From positions 83,965 through 147,964 of the forward strand of contig JAVJAP010000124.1 in the NCBI GenBank assembly GCA_034770075.1: DNA of 64,000 nucleotides, written 5' to 3'. Source of the stretch: Aralia elata (lineage: Eukaryota > Streptophyta > Magnoliopsida > Apiales > Araliaceae). Shown here piece by piece: positions 1-11,735 of the stretch. The position numbers and the translations under genes were made by a program. Within the stretch, counting starts at the first letter, position 1; each line of letters starts with the position of its first letter. The notes under the pieces are model-generated. The model made no database searches, was not told the DNA's origin, and worked only from the letters and a program-made list of their open reading frames with translations.

Positions 1-1886
1 TTACATACAAAGATTATTAAAATCTTGGAAAATCTCTTTCTTACAATAAAATATGCTATTACGTATCAATATATACCATCTTCTCAAATTTCATCTCAAT
101 CCGAGTTATAAAACTCATTTTCACAGTTTTTTTAATAAAACACTATTTTTGTTTTTATCGTAACTCATTCGTTACTCATTCGTTTTTGTTCATCCTTATG
201 TCAAATTAAAGCTTATACAGTCTACTTTAATCTCATCTAGGCCATGGTTCAAGCCCCTTCTTTAATCAAAATAGGTTTTCACTTTTTACAACTAAGGTCA
301 GATTACTATAAAAATCTAGTCAGCTATACCCTCTCTCGCCAAAACAGTCATAACTAATTCGTTTTAAAACTTTTTTGAGCGATATTTGCGCCCACGTGAA
401 GTTAACTTCTGGGATTACAAATTTTATGCTTTAACCATTTTCAAATTCTGAACACACAAGTCCAGAAAATTCATATAAGAGGTAGGTCTGAATCTGATTT
501 TTAAGATTGGACAGTTTTGACGCGCTTACTTCCGAACGTCATAACTCATTCGTCCGACATCGGAATCGGTCCATTCCAGAGGTTATGGATTCCATTCAAT
601 GTACTATATCCTCCCAGAAAACTATAATTTTTTGAAGAATTAAACTAGCCACGAAATTAACCAAAAGGGCAACAGTCCACAAATTATCAGTTTTTAATCT
701 TCTTTACGAAAACGTTCATCAAAAATTCGTTCTAGCTTCTTTTAGCTTCGTATTGTGTTCGTAACTCATAGGAGTACCACACATCATCCTAGAACTTATT
801 TTTCAGTTTTCACAATATAAAATGGGTCCAAAACAGTCCATTAACAATCCACTAGTCATATTTCCATCCATTATGCATAAGTTCGGATTTTTGTTCATTT
901 TGATTCCACTTTCATGCTTTTAATGGCCATTATAACTACTAAACATCATCCTTAGGGTGTTTCTCAACCCAGAAAACTCAAAACAACAACAATATCTAAA
1001 TAGATATGAAGCTAAAGAGGTAAACGAGAGCTTAGTTTATTTTTTAAGAACTTACTTCTTTGATTTTCTTTCTCTTAGATGCTAGATAACCTTGCCAAAG
1101 ATTGCTAGACCTCTTCTCTTCTTCTTTGAGCTCTCCCAAAGCCTTCGCCCAAGCTTCAACTCTCTACCCATTTCTTTCTCTCTTATTTAGAGCTTTAGAT
1201 GGTAGAAGATGAAGGATGAAGATGGAGTTATATAGGAATTTTGTTTTGCTACTTGGTTGCTTCTCTCCTCAAGCCATGATCAGACTCTCTTTTCTCTACT
1301 ATTTCTTCATTCTTCTTTGACTGCAAAAATGAGATGACTGAACTTGGGAGGGGTGAGGGTTTCGGATGATAGGAAGTGAGAGAGAAAAATTAGATTTGCA
1401 AGGTTTCATGGAAAGAGGAGGTTGTCTTGCAAATGAGATTTTCTATACATGGGATTATGGGAAGTTGGTTGCTCCAAGAGCATGTCCGAACACTCCCTCC
1501 TATCCTCTTCTCTCATTGGTTCAATTGTTGCTTCCTTGCTACTAATTGGTTGCAATTGTTTTCTTATCTCCTCCTCCCTCCTACATCCGAATATTTCATT
1601 CCTTTTTATTCCCAAATTGCTAAATTTTCTTCTTTCTTATTTCTTTGTTTTATCTAACAATCTCCCCATTTGTTTTTTATTCATTCCTTAATTTATTTTA
1701 ATTAGAGCACATGTTCCCACTTACTCCCATTTGCAAGTCCCACCTTTCTCTCTCATTCCACCCGTATACTTCCATTCTCTCCTTTCCCAATTTGTGCTAA
1801 TTAGGTAGTATTCTTCCACCCACTTCCATTTATTTAATGTCTCTTCATTTGTTTATTTATTAAATACTTACTAATTAAATAGAGCA
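1..1886 (-). repeat. Probable Ty3 LTR fragment
   Basis: No gene is seen; the open frames around 1406-1691 look fortuitous. The stretch reads like the interior of a long chromovirus LTR. Phrases such as taactcattcgt recur, followed by a pyrimidine-rich block near 1080-1200, and the order of landmarks parallels 13200-14300 inside the solo LTR further right (a line on counting or colour of text is not meant; the shared landmarks are the AAATTAAAG...GTCTACTTT segment and the CAACAACAA segment before the CT-rich block). The resemblance is distant. It stops at 1886 where another LTR begins, so this was probably the insertion host of that element. Orientation is inferred from the parallel. Confidence 0.35.
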
Positions 1887-4680
1887 TGTGATACCCACAA
1901 ATTCGGGTACTTCATTCTCACGGGATTTGGTGTTCACTATCCAAATAAATCACATCTAACTACTCATAATAAAGAAATAATTGCAACTCATAACTGAAAT
2001 AGAAATACTCCCATTAAAGGGTTACAACATCTTAAATAAATAAATCCCAGGTCATCTAACCTTAAACAAAACATCAATGTGGAAACATAACATAAATAAC
2101 ATATGTATATTACAAAAGCATCTTTAAAATAAATTAAACAAGTCTTCATCACTTGTTCGCCTTGCCTTTTCCCTTACTAGTAGATGGTTCGTCAACTCTT
2201 TCAACCTTAGCTGCAATGTCATTATGCAAGAATGAGCAATGATTGCCCAATAAGTATCACAATAAAAATGATAATAACATGCGAATAGTCAATGGATACT
2301 GATTAAGTGAAAGCTCGACTTTTGAATCAAGATTATAAAACAAGAATCAAAAGAACATCTGAGGGTCACAAGACCACGAACTATGTCCTAGGTTATCAAG
2401 TATTTCTACTTTAAATCTTTAATAATGGTAAGACTATATGGACCTTACTTCTCGTACTTAAGGGGATCAGCCATTTGTACCATGTATGTGCACAACATCT
2501 AAACGCTACCGCGTTAAATTAATCCCCTATAAAAGGGTTGTTCATCTCAACTTGACATCAGAGTCTGCACCAAAGGAAGTTTAGTTTGGATTTACTTCAA
2601 TAATATTTCTAGAATTTAGAACGCTCATGAACTATGGACTAGTCGAATCAATAAGGGTTCGCTAGTCAATCAAGGCTCAATAATAAAATTGTAAATGGTA
2701 TTCAAGAACCAAATACTGAAGCTCACAAAATGTACAATTGAATAAACTCTGCATAACTGAAGTATTACTAAAAGGAATTAGAATATTTCATTTGAATTCA
2801 TGAACTTGAAAGAACTAGGGTAAAGAACTTACTCAATATAAAGTGGAGTTAAGAAATTTGCTCAATACAAGAGTAGAATTTATAATTTGCGTAATTGAAA
2901 TTAAGTTAGAGTATGGAAACTTGCACAATAAAATAGTGAAGTTCAGAAACTTGCCTCGTGCATCTGCTACAATTAATAATATCTAGTAGCTCTTTAAGTA
3001 ACCTATACATTCAAGTCACATTAAACAATTAACACTCAAAGTTCAACTAATCACTTCCTTTATTAAATAGTTAATCACTTCAAAAAGCATAACTAGACTT
3101 AGCTCTTAAACTATTGTTATTCTTTTATATAATTATCATGTTGCTCCATATATGTGAAATTATTTTATTTTAAAATCAGAAAAATTTTCATTTTCTGAGT
3201 TTTTGACTTGACCCAGACTGGCGCTGCGGCGCCAGGCTTAAGCCTTTAGCCGGCGCTGCGGCGCTGGACTAACCAGATCCGGACAAACCGGGCCGGCGCT
3301 GCGGCGCCAGTTTCCCTTTTTATACCCGCGCTGCGGCGCTACACTGCAGATTCAAATATTCAGTTCGCGAAGAACACACAACAGGACCAAAAACTTCCAA
3401 TTTTCTTATTCATACAATAAATTAAACATACCCAATTATTATAATTAATATATAATCATTACTCAAGCCTTCTAGCATGATTCTAACAACTTAAATCGTA
3501 TAAACCATGAATCTAAGAACCAAAATTTGAGGTTTTTATCATTTTATCAAAGTTTCTTCAAATTTAACGAAATCACTCATAATAGATTCGTTACTACACC
3601 AATTCAGTCCATTTAAGTTCTGTTTTCTTTGTTTTTACATGTATAAACATAATCAATAATCAATTTACCGGTTAATATGCAAATCAAGCATCGATTTTCA
3701 TATTTATAAGCCATATTCAAATATATATTGTTCCTCTGTAAGTTTAAGAACTCCAATTAAAAGCATAATCTCATGAATTCACTCAATTAAAATAATTTAT
3801 AAACATCATATAATAGATTATACATGCATTTTAACAATTATGAACAACTTCCAAACAATTTACACATAAAATTCGATTATCAGAGAACTTAAAAATGTAC
3901 GTTCATGGAGAAACTTTAAAAGCATAATCAAAGCTTGGATTTAAGAAATTACCTTCAATCAGTAGTTTAGATTATGCAAGATGATGAGAACTCTTCTTCC
4001 AATTCTCCAAATTTCTTCCTAACTCTCAATTTCTCTCAAAACTCTCTCTCTCTCTCTCTCTGTATTCTCTAAGTTAGCTTAAGAAAATACTGGTGATAGA
4101 AACACGTATAAACTAACTGATGAATACATGGGTGTCAGTTAAACGCATAATGGCTTAACTACTCCCATGTTCTTAAGGCCTTGTTTGGTTTGTCTTTTAA
4201 AACTCCTTTTTAGTTTATTTTAATTAACTAGTTTATTATAGAGTTTATTGTCACACTTTAATAAACAAATTATATTACAATTAAATAAGAGCTACAACTA
4301 CTCAATAAATCAATTAATCATATAATAAAAATTCTCATTTATTTATAACAAATCAATAAATCTCTAATTAATTATTAAATTAATTAGAACAACGTCAAAA
4401 TTAATAAATAACTCATTTAATTAAATTATCTCAATTAAATTCACATATTGCAACATAAAATTATTTCATATTAATATAATCCATATAACACATTTAATTA
4501 GATTAATCTACAACCATTTCATCAAATATTTATTTAGCTCAATAAATAAATCACATAAATATTTATTTAATTCAATAAATATTTAAAGATTAAAATATAA
4601 AATTCGCGTTCGTTACATCTTTCCTCCCTTAAAAGGATTCTGTCCCTAGAATCACGACTCAATTAATTCGTCCCGCTACA
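1887..4680 (-). mobile_element. 3' LTR of truncated Ty3 chromovirus
   Basis: Read on the minus strand the LTR starts TGTAGCGGGACG at 4680, directly after a purine-rich tract, and ends GTGGGTATCACA at 1887. It sits immediately downstream of a chromodomain-containing pol fragment, the expected place for a 3' LTR of a Tekay/Del-type chromovirus. About 2.8 kb is long but usual for that lineage. The first ~430 bases are shared, with divergence, with 6528-6961. Inside are four copies of GCGCTGCGGCGC (3221, 3253, 3296, 3328) and a short CT microsatellite at 4043-4060. The left boundary is less certain than the right one because no second LTR is available for comparison. Confidence 0.65.
3221..3339. 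repeat. Four GCGCTGCGGCGC boxes in LTR
   Basis: The same 12-mer occurs at 3221-3232, 3253-3264, 3296-3307 and 3328-3339 inside an LTR that is otherwise strongly AT-rich. Each box is close to self-complementary. Function is unknown; comparable GC-rich boxes occur in four other LTR types in this window. Confidence 0.8.
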
Positions 4681-4694
4681 TTCTCCCCCTTACA
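4681..4694 (-). promoter_or_regulatory. Polypurine tract of truncated chromovirus
   Basis: On the minus strand the sequence GTAAGGGGGAGAA lies directly before the LTR start TGTAGCGGG. This is the standard position of the plus-strand priming tract in Ty3 elements. A second, similar purine run (AAGGGAGGAAAGA) lies about 60 bases inside the LTR at 4618-4633, so the exact LTR start could be argued; the 6961 boundary of the related LTR supports the choice made here. Confidence 0.6.
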
Positions 4695-4726
4695 AAGATT
4701 TTGTCCCCAGAATCGCTACACATAGA

Positions 4727-5856
4727 TTAATCAAACAACTGAGGATAATTTTTGATCATCTGATCTTCGAGTTCCCACATAGCTTCTTTAACGTTGTAGA
4801 TCCTCCAGATCACCTTAACATAAGGTATAATTTTATTTCTAAGTACTTGCCCTTTCCTGTCAACTATCTGAACAAGCACTTCTTCGTAGGATAAATCTTT
4901 TTCGACTTGTAGGGGTTCATATTCTATAACATGCTTGTAGTCGGGTTTGTATGGTCGTAACACCGAGATATGAAAGATATTATGAATGTGTTCTAACGCC
5001 GAAGGTAAAGCTACCTCATACGCAACCTCACCAACTCTTCGTAATACTTCAAAGGGTCCAATGAACCTCGGGCTCAGTTTCTCCTTTTTACCAAAACGAA
5101 TTTTCTCCTTCCAGGAGACACTTTTAAGAACACGTAGCTACCAGATTCAAACTCTTGATTCTTGCAGTGTTGGTCGACATATTTCTTCTGTCTATCTTGA
5201 GCAGTTATCAATCTCGCCCTGATTACTTTGATGATTTCGGCAGTCTGTTGTACTAATTCCGGCCCTAGTAATTGGCGTTCGCCAACTTCATCCCAGCATA
5301 GTGGAGTTCTGCATTTTCTGTCGTACAATGCTTCATAAGGCGGTATGCCAATACTTGCGTGGTGACTGTTATTGTAAGCAAATTCCACCAATGGTAGATG
5401 ATCATCCTAATTCCCTTTGAAATTCATGATGCAAGCTCTTAACATATCTTCCAATGTCTGAATCGTTCTTTCACTCTATCCGTCAGTTTGTGGATGATAT
5501 GTCGTACTCAGACGTAACTGCGTTCCCATGCATTCTTGTAGTCACTTCCAGAAATTCGATATGAATCGCGGATCCCTATCTAAAACGATAAAAATTAGAA
5601 CACCGTGCCTCGAAACAATCTCATTCACATACAACTTCGCTAGCTGCTCTAAGTTGAATCTGATCTTGATCGGTAAGAAATGTGCTGATTTTGTCAGTCG
5701 ATCCACGATAACCCAAACTGCGTCGAAACCTTTCTGAGTCGTCGAAAGACCCAGTACGAAATCCATTGTGATATGTTCTCATTTCCATTCTGGGATTTCT
5801 AACGGTTGTAGTAACCCGCTTGGCCTCTAATGTTCTGCTTTAACTTTCTGACATGT
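4727..5856 (-). pseudogene. pol: Ty3 chromovirus pol 3' fragment: integrase and chromodomain
   Basis: This is the 3' part of a chromovirus Pol that would integrate element cDNA. Reading leftward from 5856 there is the zinc-finger-to-core junction (CQKVKAEH), then the integrase core with MDFVLGLS (first Asp), DRDPRF (second Asp) and SERTIQ (Glu), then the segment VEFAYNNSHHASIG, then the C-terminal domain (PRFIGPFEVL), then a chromodomain (HVIEYEPL to WELEDQM) ending at 4727. Breaks seen are in-frame stops near 5540 and 5400 and a one-base frameshift near 5120, where SPG replaces the expected SPW frame. The chromodomain lineage is known for targeting heterochromatin. Everything upstream (gag, protease, RT, RNase H) is missing: homology stops at 5856, where an unrelated LTR begins. 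Confidence 0.85.
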
Positions 5857-6961
5857 TGTAGTACCCCGAATATTTATGAGGCTTATAAATACGATCGTAT
5901 ATGGTTAGAGGTTAATTTAGTGACCTAAAACTAGGTATCGAGGTTTAAAACCTTAAGCTCTAATAAGATTCGAATTTTGTAACATATGCTTAAGAAAGAT
6001 CGAAATGATATTTCGAACCAGGTGTTTTGTGATTTTATAATGTAAACGATGAATTAGGTCAAATAAAAAATTTTTGTCAAGCTGCTTAGTCGTGCTTACA
6101 TTGACAAAATGATTTGTCGTGCTTTCCACGATTTCACCAAGAAGCATCCTGAATTTTTTTTTGACAAGTTGTTGTGTCGTGCTTGAGAATGACAAAGTGA
6201 TTTGTCGTGCTTACGATAACAAGCTGCATTGTCGAGCTTGGAAGATATTTTCATTGGGGAGCTTAGAAGATAGGTTCAATTACAAGCTGCATTGTCGAGC
6301 TTGGAAGATATTTTCTTTGAGGAGCTTAGATTACAAGCTGCATTGTCGAGCTTGGAAGATATTTTCATTGAGGAGCTTAGATTGCAAGCTGCATTGTCGA
6401 GCTCGGAAGATATTTTCATTGAGGAACTTAGAAGATAGGTTCAATTGCAAGCTGCATTGTCGAGCTTGGAAGATATTTTCATTAAAGAGCTTAGAAGAAT
6501 ATTCTAAGAATATGCTATGGTGCAATAGTTTATTGTCACACTTTAATTAATCAAATTATATTATCTAATTACAAGTAAATAAAAGCCACAATTACTCAAT
6601 AAATCCAATAATCACATAATAAAAAATCTCATTTATTTAATTATGACGAATCGATAAATCTCTAATTAATTGAACAACATCACAATTAATAATCAACTCA
6701 TTAAATTAATCTACAACAAATCTCTAATTAATTATTAAATTAATTAGAATAACATCCTAATTAATAATCAACTCATTTAATTAAATTAATCTACAACAAA
6801 TTTCATTAAATATTTATTTAACTTCATAAATAAATCAACACAAATATTTATTTTATTCAATAAATATTTAAATATCACATAAAAATCTCGTTCGTTACAT
6901 CTTTCTCCCTTAAAAGGATTTTGTCCCCAGAATCACGACTCAATTAATTCGTCCCGTTACA
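5857..6961 (-). mobile_element. Isolated Ty3 LTR with mismatched flanks
   Basis: Minus strand: starts TGTAACGGGACG at 6961 and ends CGGGGTACTACA at 5857, giving TG...CA ends of a chromovirus LTR, 1105 bp. Its first ~430 bases match, with divergence, the start of the 1887-4680 LTR, so the two belong to related families, but the far ends differ. The left flank is chromovirus integrase and the right flank is an Athila-like RT region. The flanking pentamers CATGT and TAAGC do not match. This looks like a solo LTR left after recombination between two different insertions (inference). Confidence 0.6.
6221..6504. repeat. Minisatellite, 63/51-bp units
   Basis: Five tandem copies begin with AAGCTGCATTGTCGAGC at 6221, 6284, 6335, 6386 and 6449. 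Unit lengths are 63, 51, 51 and 63, then a partial copy. The long units carry 12 extra bases (AAGATAGGTTCA). Degenerate relatives (TTTGTCGTGCTT) precede the array from about 6085. The long open frames here (6119-6550 and its antisense) are readthrough of the repeat, not genes. Confidence 0.9.
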
Positions 6962-6972
6962 TAAGCCCTACT

Positions 6973-9679
6973 ATGTTCATGTATAGAATTCTTTTGGAAG
7001 ATGGAGTCAAGCCCACTAGAGAAGCACAAAGAAGATTGAATCCAACTATGATAGAGGTAATGAATAAAGAGGTGCTAAAATTGCTTAATGCAGGCATAAT
7101 CTACCCCATCTCAGACAGCCAATGGGTGAGTCCAGTGCAGGTAGTACCAAAGAAATCTAGAATCACGGTCATCAAGAATGATAACAATGAGTTGGTGCCC
7201 ACAAGAATGCAAACAGGATGGTGAGTGTGTATTGATTATAGAAAATTAAATGTTGTAAATAGAAAAGATCACTTTCCTCTTTCTTTTATTGATCAGATGT
7301 TAGAAAGATTAGCTAGACATGCTTATTACTATTTTTTAGATGGTTTTTCAGGTTATAACCAGATTGTGATTGCTCCCGAAGACCAGAAAAAGACCACATT
7401 CACATGCTCATTCGGTATATTTGCGTATCGTAGGATGTCCTTTGGACTTTGTAATGCACCAGGTACTTTTCAAAGATGCATAGTGAGTATTTTTTTTGAA
7501 CTTCTTGAAAATTGCATTGAAGTCTTTATGGATGATTTCATAATTCATGGTGATTCTTTGGATGCATGCCTAGATAATTTAACTCGTGTGCTAGATAGAT
7601 GGTTAGAGACTAATCTTGTTCTTAATTGAGAAAAGTGTCATTTTATGGTAAAGTAAGGTATAGTACTTGGTCATGTCATTTTAGCTAGGGGATTAGAAGT
7701 TGATAAAGCTAAGATAAAAATTGTTACTGTTTTGCCTTATCCCGCAAGTGTGCGGGAAATTCGCTCTTTTCTTGGACATACAGGTTTCTATCGCAGATTT
7801 ATCAAGGACTTCTCAAAGATACCGTTGTCATTATGTAAGTTATTGCAAAAGAAGGTGGAATTCCAGTTTGACGATGAGTGCAAGGAGGCTTTTGATAAAT
7901 TAAAGAAACAATTGACCTTAGCACCGGTGATTCAACCACCTAATTGGAGTTTGTCGTTTGAGATCATGTGTGATGCAAACAACTATGCAATAGGAGTCGT
8001 CTTAGGACAAAGAGTTGATAGAGTTGTTCATGCCATCTACTATGCATCTAGAACGTTGAATGTTGCTCAGATTAACTATTCTACAACTGAAAAAGGACTT
8101 TTATCTGTTGTCTTTGTTTAGATCTTATCTGCTTGGCACTAAAGTCGTAGTTTATTCTGACCATGCGGCTCTCAGGTATTTGCTGACCAAGAAGGAATCC
8201 AAGCCTAGGATCATAAGATGGATTCTGTTGCTACAAGAATTCGACTTGGAAATGAAAGATAAGAAGAGAGCAGACAACTTTGTGGCAGATCAATTGAGCA
8301 GTCTAATTAAGGATGAAGAGGCATTATCATTTCATGATTCTTTTCCAGATGAGCATTTATTTTTCATTGATGTGATTGTACCTTAGTATGCTAATATTGT
8401 GAATTACATGGTGAGTGCCTATATTCCTAGTGAATTCTCTAAGTCCCAAAAAGAAAAACTTAAGAGTGATGTCAAATACTATGTCTGGGATGACCCGTAC
8501 TTCTAAAAATTTTGTGCAGACCAAATAGTTAGAAGGTGTGTGCCTAATAGTGAGTTTTTGTCGATTCTTAATTTCTGTCACTCTTATGCTTGTGGAGGTC
8601 ACTTTGGACCAAAAAAGACAACTCATAAGGTTTTAGAATATGGTTTTTATTGGCCAAATATTTTTAAAGATTTTTATCTGTTTTGTAAATCATGTGCGAA
8701 TTGTCAAAAGACAAGGAACATATCACATAGGAATCAAATGGCATAAACTCCCATCTTAGTTATTGAAATTTTTGATGTTTGAGGTATTGATTTTATGGGA
8801 TCTTTTCCTGTTTCTTATGGTGATATTTACATTCTTTTGGCTGTTGACTATGTTTCTAAATGGGTGGAAGCTAAAGCCACCAGGACTGATGATTCTAAAG
8901 TTGTTGCAGATTTTGTGAAGTCTAACATATTTGTCAGGTTTGGAGCCCCAAGAGCCATTATCAGTGATAAAGGAACACACTTTTGCAATAGGATGTTAGC
9001 AGCACTGTTCAAAAAATACAATGTGATGCATAAGGTTTCTACATCCTATCATTCGTAGAGTAATGACCAAGCTAATATATCTAACTGGGAGGTCAAGTCT
9101 ATTTTTGAGAAGGTAGTCAGCCCGAGTAGGAAAGATTGGAGTCTTCGGTTAAAGGATGCACTTTGGGCCTATAGAACCGCATACAAGACTCCTATTGGGA
9201 TGTCACCTTACCGGATTGTATTTCAAAAATAATGTCACCTCCCTGTAGAGCTAGAACACAAGGCATTCTGGGCAATTAGGCAATACAACATGAGTTTAGA
9301 GTAAGCTAGAGAGCAGAGGAAGTTGCAGTTGTAAGAGCTCGAGGAATTGAGGAATGACGTTTGTGAAAGATCGAAGATTTACAAGGAGAAGACTAAAGCC
9401 TTCCATGACAAACAAATTTTGAGAAAGACTTTTGTTGTGGGACAAAAAGTTCTCTTTTATCACTCAAGGCTTAAGTTATTTCCAAGTAAGATGCGTTCTA
9501 GATGGGTTGGATCTTTTGTTGTTACTAATATTTTTTAGCATGGTGCAGTAGAAATTCAGAGTTCGAGCACAGGAAAGATATTCAAAGTAAACGGTCACCG
9601 GCTCAAACTTTTCTATGTCGGATATCAGGTGGAGAACGTTGAGATGTTGGATTTGGTGGACCCGGTTTATGAGGATTGA
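6973..9679 (+). pseudogene. pol: Athila-like pol: RT, RNase H, integrase (dead)
   Basis: Domains in order: RT from about 6973 (ILLEDGVKPTREAQRRLNP), catalytic FMDDF near 7525-7540; RNase H about 7950-8330 (YSDHAALRYL); integrase zinc finger with CHSYACGGHFG and CKSCANC about 8570-8710; integrase core 8795-9240 (AVDYVSKWVEA, IISDKGTHF); C-terminal region to a TGA at 9679. Visible damage: TGA at 7222 just before VCIDYRKLN, stops near 7627 and 7654, a frame change near 8110 in RNase H, where a short deletion seems to have removed codons before FRSYLLG, and further stops near 8386, 8505, 8745, 9058, 9230 and 9538. Frame 1 is used before 8110 and frame 2 after it. It cannot make a functional Pol. 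Confidence 0.88.
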
Positions 9680-10291
9680 GAGGATTGACGTCGAGCAAAC
9701 GACATTAAACAAATGCGCTACTTAGGAGGTAACCAAAGATTTCAGATTTACTTTTCTGTCTCTCTTTACTTTTTAGTTGCATTTTAGTTAGTTACTTCGT
9801 CTATGTATGATTGTCTTACATTGAAGACAATGTAAGATTTGAGTGTGGGGGAGAGGTTTAGGGTAGTTTAGGATAATTTATGCTTAAGTTCTGATGTGCT
9901 TGTGGAAAACTTGAAAAAAATTGCCTAAAAAAAATTTTCTCTATGATTTTATTTGGCTAAGTTTTTAAGGGTTATGCTCATAGATTGAAAGTTGATGCTG
10001 ATTGATAGAATTTGTTTGATGCCTAATTAATTGATGAATGATGATAATTGAGTCGGGATCCGTAATTGACTGATTTTAATTGAATTTGTGTTACATGAGT
10101 TCTTGAATATAGGAAACATGTTTACTTGGCTAAGTTATTTGTGGGGTTCGACTGTGTGCACTGATTTCATGATTTAGAATTGTTTATCTGCTTGTTTTGT
10201 TTACAGGACCATGGGAAAAAAAAAAAGAAAGAAAAAAAAAGAGAAGAAAAATTGAAGAAAGATTGAATGAAAAAAAAAATAATGCAAAATC

Positions 10292-10425
10292 CATGTGGTG
10301 GGTTGAGATAGAGTGTAAAACGCACTCATCCATAAACGTGCAAAAAGTGAGATGCAGCGTAAAAACGCACTCACTTGCAAAATAAAAGCATGTGTATAGT
10401 GTGATATAGAGCATAAAATGCAATC
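10292..10425 (+). repeat. 3' UTR hairpin-repeat module shared with second element
   Basis: Begins CATGTGGTGGGTTGAG, followed by three diverged copies of a GAGTG-TAAAACG-CACTC-like unit (10311-10327, 10351-10372, 10409-10425) whose ends are complementary and could form short stems. The same start sequence and the same unit occur on the minus strand at 16437-16590 inside the non-autonomous element. In both, one frame reads MWWVE(I/M)ECKTHS. Function unknown. Confidence 0.8.
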
Positions 10426-10777
10426 ACTTATAAAGATTGAAATTTGAAGGTTCTATTAGGTGAGAAAAATAGCAGGAAAAAATGTTCTAGGTTGTGAATC
10501 GGTTGTGCACAGTTGTTGTTCCATATCAACTTAGTTGGGTATGTATTTTGATAATAGGAAAGATACTTATATGGATGCATTTTAATTTGAAGATGTTTTA
10601 GTGGTGAATGATAAGGTTGTTATTGTGAATTGATTGATGGCGTATTGATCAGATTCCTGTTGATTAATGTTGATATTCATGGTTGGTAATTAAATAAAAA
10701 CCTTTGAAATTTTGGTTGAATAGAATTCAGATGAATTTTAATATTTGTTTTAGTTTACACGATGACATGTAAAGGCT

Positions 10778-10792
10778 AAGTGTGGGGAAATT
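10778..10792 (+). promoter_or_regulatory. Polypurine tract of Athila-like element
   Basis: AAGTGTGGGGAAATT directly precedes the LTR start TGATAAGTG at 10793, the expected site of plus-strand DNA priming in Athila/Tat elements. Confidence 0.75.
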
Positions 10793-11735
10793 TGATAAGT
10801 GCATAATATTCGATAATTTTGATCCCTTTATATTTAGTTTTATTACATGTTTTATGTGTAAATGAACTTATTAAGATATTTATTGATTTCAGAAGAAATT
10901 GGAGCTAAAAAGAGAAAAAGAGAAAAAATGGATCAAAATGGGCGTGTAAGGAAAAAAAAGAGAAAACGGACAGAACAAAGTGAGTCGCGGTGCTCCACAG
11001 GTTGAGCCGCTGCGCAGGAACTTGGGTCGCGACACTCTTAAGCTGAGCCGCGACACGAGTGACTTTGTCTGGGCGCGTACAAGTCTGCAGGTAGAGAAGG
11101 AAATTTTCAAGATCTTTTGCAATCTTTAAGGAATTCTAATATAACTTGGACTATTATTTTCTTAGAGTTTTAGGATTTTATTTTAGGAGTATAAATTGAA
11201 TGTACTAGTCAAATTTTGGCGGCTACCTTTTGTCACACATTTGCAAACCCTAGTTTTGGAGATTGAAGAGTGAAGGCATGTCAGGCTAAGTTTTCTATTT
11301 CAGTTCTAAGTGATGTTGAACCTTATTTATAATTAATGGTTTAATTGAGTATTCATTATTTATTCCTTCTTACATGAAATTCATTCTTGATAATCTGATT
11401 TAATTGTTGAATGTTATTTAACTTAATTGATTTGATTTCTGCAGAATTGAATTGATTAACTAATATCATCTGCTAGATTAAGGAATAGTATTATATGTAA
11501 TTGATATTGTTTCTAATCACAAGTAGTAATTAGTAATATATGATTGTGGTCAAGCTTTTGAGTATTGCAATGATTATCAGAAGACAGGTTAAACAATCCG
11601 AGCTTGTGTGATTGTTGCTTGGAATAGTCTAATTCCCTAATTCTTAATGATACTATTATATTAAATCTAGAGAGCTTGTTCTAAGTTGTATAATGGTTAG
11701 AATCTTGTGAAGAACTTGTTTCATTAAGTGATAAT
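10793..11735 (+). mobile_element. 3' LTR of Athila-like element, left part
   Basis: Starts TGATAAGTGCATAATATTC right after the polypurine tract. A GC-rich stretch at 10981-11075 with repeated GAGTCGCGG / GAGCCGCG words stands out in an AT-rich LTR. The LTR is interrupted after 11735 by the solo LTR insertion; the pentamer ATAAT at 11731-11735 is duplicated at 20701-20705. The remaining part is 20706-21072. Confidence 0.8.

Larger units (their letters stand above)
9680..10792 (+). other. 3' untranslated region of Athila-like element
   Basis: Non-coding stretch of 1.1 kb between pol and the LTR. Landmarks are a GACAATGTAAGATTTGAGTG block with a GGGGGAGAGG purine tract near 9825-9855, an A-rich block at 10206-10280, a repeat module at 10292-10425, and the polypurine tract at the end. 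Long 3' untranslated regions, sometimes with an extra ORF, are known in Athila elements. No env-like ORF is visible here; a basic 62-residue open frame (10197-10385) spans the repeat module. Confidence 0.65.

Noticed and set aside
6119..6550. 143-codon open frame with repeated KLHCRAWKIFSL
   Set aside because: It is readthrough of the 63/51-bp minisatellite; the antisense strand is open too.
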